The notes under the pieces were generated by a model that was not told the DNA's origin, searched no databases, and saw only the letters and a list, made by a program, of their open reading frames with translations. The translations under genes were made by a program, and so were the position numbers. A stretch of 64,000 nucleotides of DNA from Halovenus rubra (lineage in GTDB: Archaea; Halobacteriota; Halobacteria; Halobacteriales; Haloarculaceae), in NCBI RefSeq assembly GCF_026586665.1, contig NZ_JAODIY010000009.1, forward strand, positions 186,001-250,000. The letters run 5' to 3'. Shown here one piece after another: positions 59,206 through 64,000 of the stretch. Position 1 is the first letter of the stretch; each line of letters starts with the position of its first letter.

Positions 59206-61746
59206 ATGAAGGATCGACCTGGAATCAGGGATACCGTAGAGTGGTTGCGTGGTCGAGGTTATTACGAAGGTCAAATCGCTCATAAGCAGGTCGTGAGAGG
59301 TCAATCTGCGGAGACAGCCGATCTCGCTGTTTCTGCCCCTCTGTCGTCTGCACTACAACAGCAGGGAATCACGAGTTTGTATTCACATCAGGCGAACGCT
59401 ATTGAGGCGGTTCAGTCCGAGTCGAACGTTGTTGTGGCCACACCGACAGCATCCGGCAAAACACTCACGTACGTCGTACCCGGCATTGAGCGAGCGATCG
59501 AAAACGCAGGGAAAACACTCTATATCGCACCGTATCGTGCGCTCATCAATGATCAAGCCGATACTTTCGAGGCGTTTGATGATGAGTTGGGATTCGGTGC
59601 CTCGGTTGATATTGGCGTACAAACTGGGAAAACATCAAGGAGCGCTCGTAGGGAGATTAGACAGACACAGCCCGATATTCTTCTTACAACCATCGACCAG
59701 CTCCATCTTAGTCTCCTCCCGTATGCTCATGGGAAAAATCACTGGCGGTGGTTGTTCCAGCAATTGGATACCGTAGTTATCGATGAGGTCCATATGTACC
59801 GTGGGGTCTTTGGAAGCCATGCGTCGCTGATCTTCCGACGGCTCAATCGGTTGTGTGATTACTATGATTCGTCGCCGCAGTACATCTGCTGTTCAGCGAC
59901 GATCGGAAATCCTGTAGAGCATGCTGCAACCGTCACGGGACGGCAGGAATCCACGTTCGAACTCGTGGATGATGACGGCAGTGCGTCGGGGGATCGACAC
60001 TGGCTGTTTTGGAATCCGCCACTCAAGCAGGACACTGACGAGGATCAGTCAATTCCGGATCCAGCTGTCAGTTCCGTCGGAACTGTTCGTGCTGGCCACG
60101 ACGAACATCCACCCGAGAAGATTGCAGGGGCCATCGATACCGAACCGAGTTCGACGACTGCGACACAATCTGAAACAAGCGAATCCTCGGATTCCCCTGA
60201 TGAGATTGCGCTTCCCTCTCATCAGGAAGTAGTCGGTGGAGAACGACGCTCACACCACGTTGAATCGGTGCGTTTGTTCTGTGATCTCGTAACCAGAGGA
60301 TATCAGACGCTGGTCTTCACCGCTGCCAGACAGGGAACAGAGCAATATGTGGATTGGGCAGACAGAATGCTCCGTGACAGGGGACAACATGATCTCGCAG
60401 ACAGCACTCACGCATATCATGCCGCGCTGAATACGGATCGTCGCCTCGAACTTGAAGAGGAACTTCGTAGCGGGGATGCTCGTGGTGTCTGGAGTACGAA
60501 TGCGCTTGAACTCGGGATCGATCTCGGGACACTCGATGTTGTTTTGCTTGATGGGTACCCCGGAACATCAATGAGTACGTTCCAACGGGCAGGCCGAGCT
60601 GGGCGTGGCGAAGACTCTTGTCTCGTTGTTCTTGTTGGAGCTGATGATCCACTTGATCAGTATACGATTCGGGATCCAGACGAACTGTTTGAGGGAGGTG
60701 CTGAACAGGCTGCAGTCAACCCTTCTAATGATTCAATTCGTCCTGATCACGTCGTCTGTGCAGCAAGTGATCACTTCTTATCGCCACGTGACGAGGTCTA
60801 TTTCGGTGCCGACCTACCGGATATCGTCACAGAAGCAGAAGTGAACGATCGCCTTCGCCGTGTAGAGAGTGGTGATCGGATTCAGTGGCGCGCCACGAAC
60901 TCGGACGTGCAATGGAATACGAATATTCGGGCGATCGATGACCGCGAAATCGATCTTATCGACCGAAACCGTGACGAGAAGCTCGCATCCCTTGAATTTG
61001 GTGCTGCGGTACGGGATGCACATCCGGATGCAATCTATCGTCACCAGAAACAGACGTACCAAGTAGTCGAATTAGACCTCGAATCTGACCGAGCACTGCT
61101 TGAATCGACATCGACAGCAGCGTACACCCGAGCACTCCGAGAAAAGTCCATTACTATCGAAGACACGTATGAGAGTTCGTCCGCTGAAACGCATGAGATG
61201 ACCGTACAAGCTACACTAGGAGAATTTACAGTGGAGGATACGGTTACAGGGTACTTGCGGTACAGCGACCCCAGCGATGACACCCCTCAGGAGTGTGAGT
61301 TTGAGGAGCCGCTGGAGTCACAATCGATCAAGACAACAGGCCTGTTCATCACCGTCCCAGATGATGTTGAAGCTATGATTGTTGATCAGGCGGAGTCACA
61401 AGAGGAATATCTGAGTGCTCTCCACGCTATCGAACATGCATTGATATCGCTGTTCCCTATGGAGGTTTTGTGCGACCGAGGCGACATTGGTGGTCTTTCG
61501 ACGCCAAGCCATGGCCAGACGTCTGGCGGGACGGTTTTCATTCACGATGGTCATCCTGGAGGTGCTGGACTTACACGTCAGGCTTTCGAGCAACTCGATG
61601 ATCTTCTTGAGAAGACGCTCACGTTGCTTCAGGACTGTGGCTGTCAAGATGGGTGCCCGTCCTGTATTCACTCGCCCCACTGTGGGAATGCGAACCGAAG
61701 CCTCAACAAGCAGTTAGCAATACAGCTATTGGAAGAGCTACAATAG
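59206..61746 (+). CDS. MrfA/Hrq1-type DEAD/DEAH helicase with DUF1998-like C-terminus
   Basis: This superfamily 2 helicase of about 846 residues has motif I TPTASGKT (79-86), motif II DEVH (about 191), motif III CSAT, motif V STNALELGIDLGTLD and motif VI QRAGRAGRGED. After the RecA lobes comes a winged/beta domain. A C-terminal module ends HDGHPGGAGLTRQAF, then a four-cysteine cluster CGCQDGCPSC ... HCGN (about 811-828), diagnostic of the MrfA/Hrq1 group that repairs cross-linked DNA. It is not a DrmA or DrmB, though DUF1998 relates them. The ATG at 59206 is preferred because family members start near RDTVEWLRGRGYYEGQI; an ATG at 59137 is also possible. Confidence 0.9.
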   Translation: MKDRPGIRDTVEWLRGRGYYEGQIAHKQVVRGQSAETADLAVSAPLSSALQQQGITSLYSHQANAIEAVQSESNVVVATPTASGKTLTYVVPGIERAIENAGKTLYIAPYRALINDQADTFEAFDDELGFGASVDIGVQTGKTSRSARREIRQTQPDILLTTIDQLHLSLLPYAHGKNHWRWLFQQLDTVVIDEVHMYRGVFGSHASLIFRRLNRLCDYYDSSPQYICCSATIGNPVEHAATVTGRQESTFELVDDDGSASGDRHWLFWNPPLKQDTDEDQSIPDPAVSSVGTVRAGHDEHPPEKIAGAIDTEPSSTTATQSETSESSDSPDEIALPSHQEVVGGERRSHHVESVRLFCDLVTRGYQTLVFTAARQGTEQYVDWADRMLRDRGQHDLADSTHAYHAALNTDRRLELEEELRSGDARGVWSTNALELGIDLGTLDVVLLDGYPGTSMSTFQRAGRAGRGEDSCLVVLVGADDPLDQYTIRDPDELFEGGAEQAAVNPSNDSIRPDHVVCAASDHFLSPRDEVYFGADLPDIVTEAEVNDRLRRVESGDRIQWRATNSDVQWNTNIRAIDDREIDLIDRNRDEKLASLEFGAAVRDAHPDAIYRHQKQTYQVVELDLESDRALLESTSTAAYTRALREKSITIEDTYESSSAETHEMTVQATLGEFTVEDTVTGYLRYSDPSDDTPQECEFEEPLESQSIKTTGLFITVPDDVEAMIVDQAESQEEYLSALHAIEHALISLFPMEVLCDRGDIGGLSTPSHGQTSGGTVFIHDGHPGGAGLTRQAFEQLDDLLEKTLTLLQDCGCQDGCPSCIHSPHCGNANRSLNKQLAIQLLEELQ

Positions 61747-61893
61747 AAATTCGATTCTGGTCTGCTTGTATCGCAGATCTGTCTGATGATGTCTCTGGTT
61801 TTCAGTCAGCTAGCCATTCGTATTGCCAACAACATTCAAATAGCCAAAATTGGGAATTAAACAGAGATGGATGGCAACTATTGGCTTAGTAAG

Positions 61894-62706
61894 TTAGTTG
61901 GTGTTTGGACTGGATTCGGTGGTTGTATCCGTATTTCTATTCGTCTCCATGCGACTGTCTTCTTTCTCAGCAGCATCTGCGTTTGCTTGAATCACGCCTT
62001 GATTCCATAGAACAGCTAACGCCCCACCAAGGTACGTCGTGTTGAGAAACACGAGGGATCCAGCAATCACAGCTAATTCCGATCCCAGCAACTCTGGAAG
62101 GGGCAAGACAATGTTCAGAGAGACATTGAAGGCACTGGTGATGAGACCAGCTGACATCGGTGAAAGAAGTGCGATGACATAGAATGGACCACGTGGCGAA
62201 TGTAGTAATAACTTGAAACTTCGATATGGGAAGTGAAACAGTTCATAGGCACCGTACAGCAACAGAAGTGCTACAACTAGCCCAATTACCATCTCGATCA
62301 GACCATTCGGTTCTGGGAAGGCATCATAAGCACCAGTTAGGAACATGATATTAACTGAAGACACAGCCCAGAACGCGTATGGGCCAAATGAGAGGTTGTC
62401 TTCAGTTCCGTTAAGGAAGGCGTCTGTCTTCTCAGTAGAATATGGGCTGAGCCAGGTAAACGGCCATCCTAAAAGTGCAACTGCCAGTGGGATGGTAACT
62501 GGGGGAAACACCATCAGGATCGGTCGAACGATACCGTAGATAAGGTTCCACACAAAGGAGAAGACTGAGAAAATAGCCCAGATAACACCGATAATTCCGA
62601 CTATAACAGCGAATATAAGTACGAAGCCAGAGCCGCCACTACCTCCGCCACCACCGCGACCACCGGTCACCCATCGAAACGCTGCGTATTTGCCAAGAAA
62701 TCCCAT
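61894..62706 (-). CDS. Multi-span membrane protein with Gly-rich loop
   Basis: This 270-residue protein begins MGFLGKYAAFRWVTGGRGGGGGSGGSG and continues into about six to seven hydrophobic helices (FVLIFAVIVGIIGVIWAIFSVFSFVW and so on). It ends with a Glu-, Asn- and Thr-rich cytoplasmic tail (ADAAEKEDSRMETNRNTDTT). The glycine run lies before the first helix. No transporter motif is recognised. It follows the hydrolase gene on the same strand with a 48-bp gap, so the two may be co-transcribed. Confidence 0.82.
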   Translation of the reverse strand: MGFLGKYAAFRWVTGGRGGGGGSGGSGFVLIFAVIVGIIGVIWAIFSVFSFVWNLIYGIVRPILMVFPPVTIPLAVALLGWPFTWLSPYSTEKTDAFLNGTEDNLSFGPYAFWAVSSVNIMFLTGAYDAFPEPNGLIEMVIGLVVALLLLYGAYELFHFPYRSFKLLLHSPRGPFYVIALLSPMSAGLITSAFNVSLNIVLPLPELLGSELAVIAGSLVFLNTTYLGGALAVLWNQGVIQANADAAEKEDSRMETNRNTDTTTESSPNTN

Positions 62707-62754
62707 GTGTCTATTGTGTTTTTAAATTAGTTTGAAAACACTACGTGAGCTGGA

Positions 62755-64000
62755 TTAGTCTTGTAACCGGTTTTTGAGTGAGTAGAGGCCTCCAGCAGCA
62801 CTTGTCACAGCCACACCGACTCCAACGCCGGGTAACGTAATTCGTAGATCAGTGATGGTTTGTTGGTCAGCTTGTTTTCCCACAGTAAGTGTTGTCTCTG
62901 TTGTAGCTGTCCGTCCGTTATTATCGACTACACTGAGATTGACGCTGTGTTGACCTGGTTCTTCAAACCGGTGTGTTACCGTTTTACCCGCCGAAGTTTC
63001 GCCATTTGGGAACTCCCACGTGTACGCGAGGATTTGTCCACGACTGACTTCTGTAGAACTCGCATCAAACTCAATTGGCTCTCCAACCTCAGGTTGCTCA
63101 GTCGTATATCCAATTGTTGGTTCAATGCCAAGATCTTGGTTGAAGCTACTCACGTCCTCTCCATTGAGACTCCGCTGATGAAACTCCACGATATCCTCTA
63201 CTGCTGGGCGAGGACTATGGGCAACCCCTTCGTATATTTTGAACTGTGCGTCAACACCGGCTTGCTCGTATGCAGACTGACAGTATGGGAATCGCTCCGC
63301 AACCATCTTTTCTCCATAGACCTCAAGAGCGATTTCCCGCATCTCTTCACTCCATGCATCATCGTACGGGATCGTATCGTTTGAATCCTCACCGCCCATA
63401 AAGAGGAACTGATTGACTTCACTGAGCGCATCTAAGTCAACCGGCTCTCCAGTAAGTTCCTCAACGTCTGCGATTCCGATATGGAAATTCAGCGTATGGC
63501 CCTTTACTTCCTCAAGCGGAAGCATCGCCATCCCGTTCAATCCGCCAGCAGTGACAGATCGAACACGATCTGGATGAAGAACAGCAAAGCGATCAACAAA
63601 GTTTCCTGCAGCAGAAAATCCGTTCAGTAGAATCTGATCGTCAACGGTGTAGGACTGATCGGATAGCATCTCCTGTGCGTGATCCACCATCCGTAAGAGT
63701 TGAAGATCAACTCGTTCGAGAGGGCCATCCGAAATTTGCATCGTCTGGCGATCTAACGCATGGACGTAGTGTCGCCAGTCCACCGGATCTGTTTGCGGTC
63801 GGGGGAACACAGGAATAAGTAACGGCACAGATAGCCGTTCACTGACCGTTCGTGAGATTCCGTTTTCAATCCGGTTTCGTGCAGACTGCTTATGAGTATC
63901 GAAGTTATCAGTTGTTTGACCGCTGTTATTGGGTTGAACGAGGATTGAACCGGGACTGCTATCGGTTGGTCGTGATGGTGCGTAGAGGAAGTATGGATAA
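62755..64000 (-). CDS. Alpha/beta-hydrolase with PKD domain, 5' end beyond window
   Basis: The frame is open to the right edge (YPYFLYAPSRPT...), so the real start lies outside; an internal GTG at 63828 is not the start. The hydrolase part has the nucleophile elbow GFSAAGN, a distal histidine in EGVAHSPRP, and a PDRVRSVTAGGLNGM strand. A PKD-like immunoglobulin domain follows (PEVGEPIEFDASSTE to TTETTLTVG). The end is a hydrophobic stretch (PGVGVGVAVTSAAGGLYSL) and a short positive tail, consistent with a cell-surface protein anchored by its C-terminus. Substrate is unknown, possibly an extracellular ester or peptide. Confidence 0.87.
   Translation of the reverse strand, partial: YPYFLYAPSRPTDSSPGSILVQPNNSGQTTDNFDTHKQSARNRIENGISRTVSERLSVPLLIPVFPRPQTDPVDWRHYVHALDRQTMQISDGPLERVDLQLLRMVDHAQEMLSDQSYTVDDQILLNGFSAAGNFVDRFAVLHPDRVRSVTAGGLNGMAMLPLEEVKGHTLNFHIGIADVEELTGEPVDLDALSEVNQFLFMGGEDSNDTIPYDDAWSEEMREIALEVYGEKMVAERFPYCQSAYEQAGVDAQFKIYEGVAHSPRPAVEDIVEFHQRSLNGEDVSSFNQDLGIEPTIGYTTEQPEVGEPIEFDASSTEVSRGQILAYTWEFPNGETSAGKTVTHRFEEPGQHSVNLSVVDNNGRTATTETTLTVGKQADQQTITDLRITLPGVGVGVAVTSAAGGLYSLKNRLQD

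Noticed and set aside
45376-61746. A complete DISARM system (drmD, drmMI, drmA, drmB, drmC).
   Set aside because: The helicase at 59206 has the MrfA/Hrq1 four-cysteine C-terminus rather than DrmA or DrmB architecture, lies 6.6 kb away and no PLD-type DrmC is present.

Overview
The window is a piece of a haloarchaeal (class Halobacteria) chromosome. Three things point there: proteins very rich in Asp and Glu, a euryarchaeal information-processing set (aIF1A, PAN, Cdc48, a TFIIB-like factor, archaeal-type CoaD, Lhr), and many genes whose start codon lies 25-35 bp downstream of a TATA-like box, as expected for leaderless transcripts. By eye the core has moderate GC (about 50-55%), low for the class. 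I cannot name the species.

Positions 1-33.7 kb are ordinary core chromosome: an ABC ATPase (cut by the left edge), a cold-shock protein, aIF1A, an aminotransferase and 2-hydroxyacid dehydrogenase pair, a GTPBP1-like GTPase, a HAD phosphatase, an Lhr helicase followed by a MutS-family ATPase, pyruvate kinase, an M24 peptidase, a Cdc48 AAA ATPase coupled to a small upstream gene, oligoendopeptidase F, the proteasome-activating nucleotidase, an erythromycin-esterase-family protein, a Tat lipoprotein behind two DtxR-like iron boxes, a Y-family polymerase, CoaD and a TFIIB-like factor. Genes are tightly packed and several convergent pairs abut or overlap at their stop codons.

At 33757 a tRNA-Leu(TAG) is followed directly by a tyrosine integrase, which marks the left edge of an integrated element. 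The stretch 33.8-44.6 kb is visibly more GC-rich and carries a replication and regulation module: a serine-recombinase-like protein that seems to lack its catalytic serine, a winged-helix/nuclease-like protein, a PhiH1-repressor-type regulator, and a 1247-residue primase-helicase ending in an MCM-type winged helix. It also has a TatA-like peptide with a small winged-helix gene, and a decayed second copy of that pair. The non-coding parts are full of repeats: a CAGAANC cluster, GTAAAACCG iterons, long direct repeats, GTGTTAC motifs and strong hairpins. They look like one or two replication origins and operator arrays. No right attachment site was found by eye.

Positions 45.1-55 kb form a defence island. 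A tight four-gene operon encodes an AbrB-like regulator, a 1421-residue PglX/Eco57I-like nuclease-methylase, a RapA/SNF2-type helicase and, unexpectedly, a divergent TATA-binding-protein paralogue. A DUF262-DUF1524 (GmrSD-like) nuclease converges on it. The methylase and helicase resemble the drmMI/drmD part of DISARM without drmABC. The TBP-like member is the best candidate for something undescribed.

Positions 55-64 kb are accessory genes of lower GC: small hypotheticals, a ribbon-helix-helix protein, a protein with a cold-shock-like domain and three C-terminal RHH-like units, an MrfA/Hrq1-type helicase, a multi-span membrane protein and an exported alpha/beta-hydrolase with a PKD domain that runs off the right edge.
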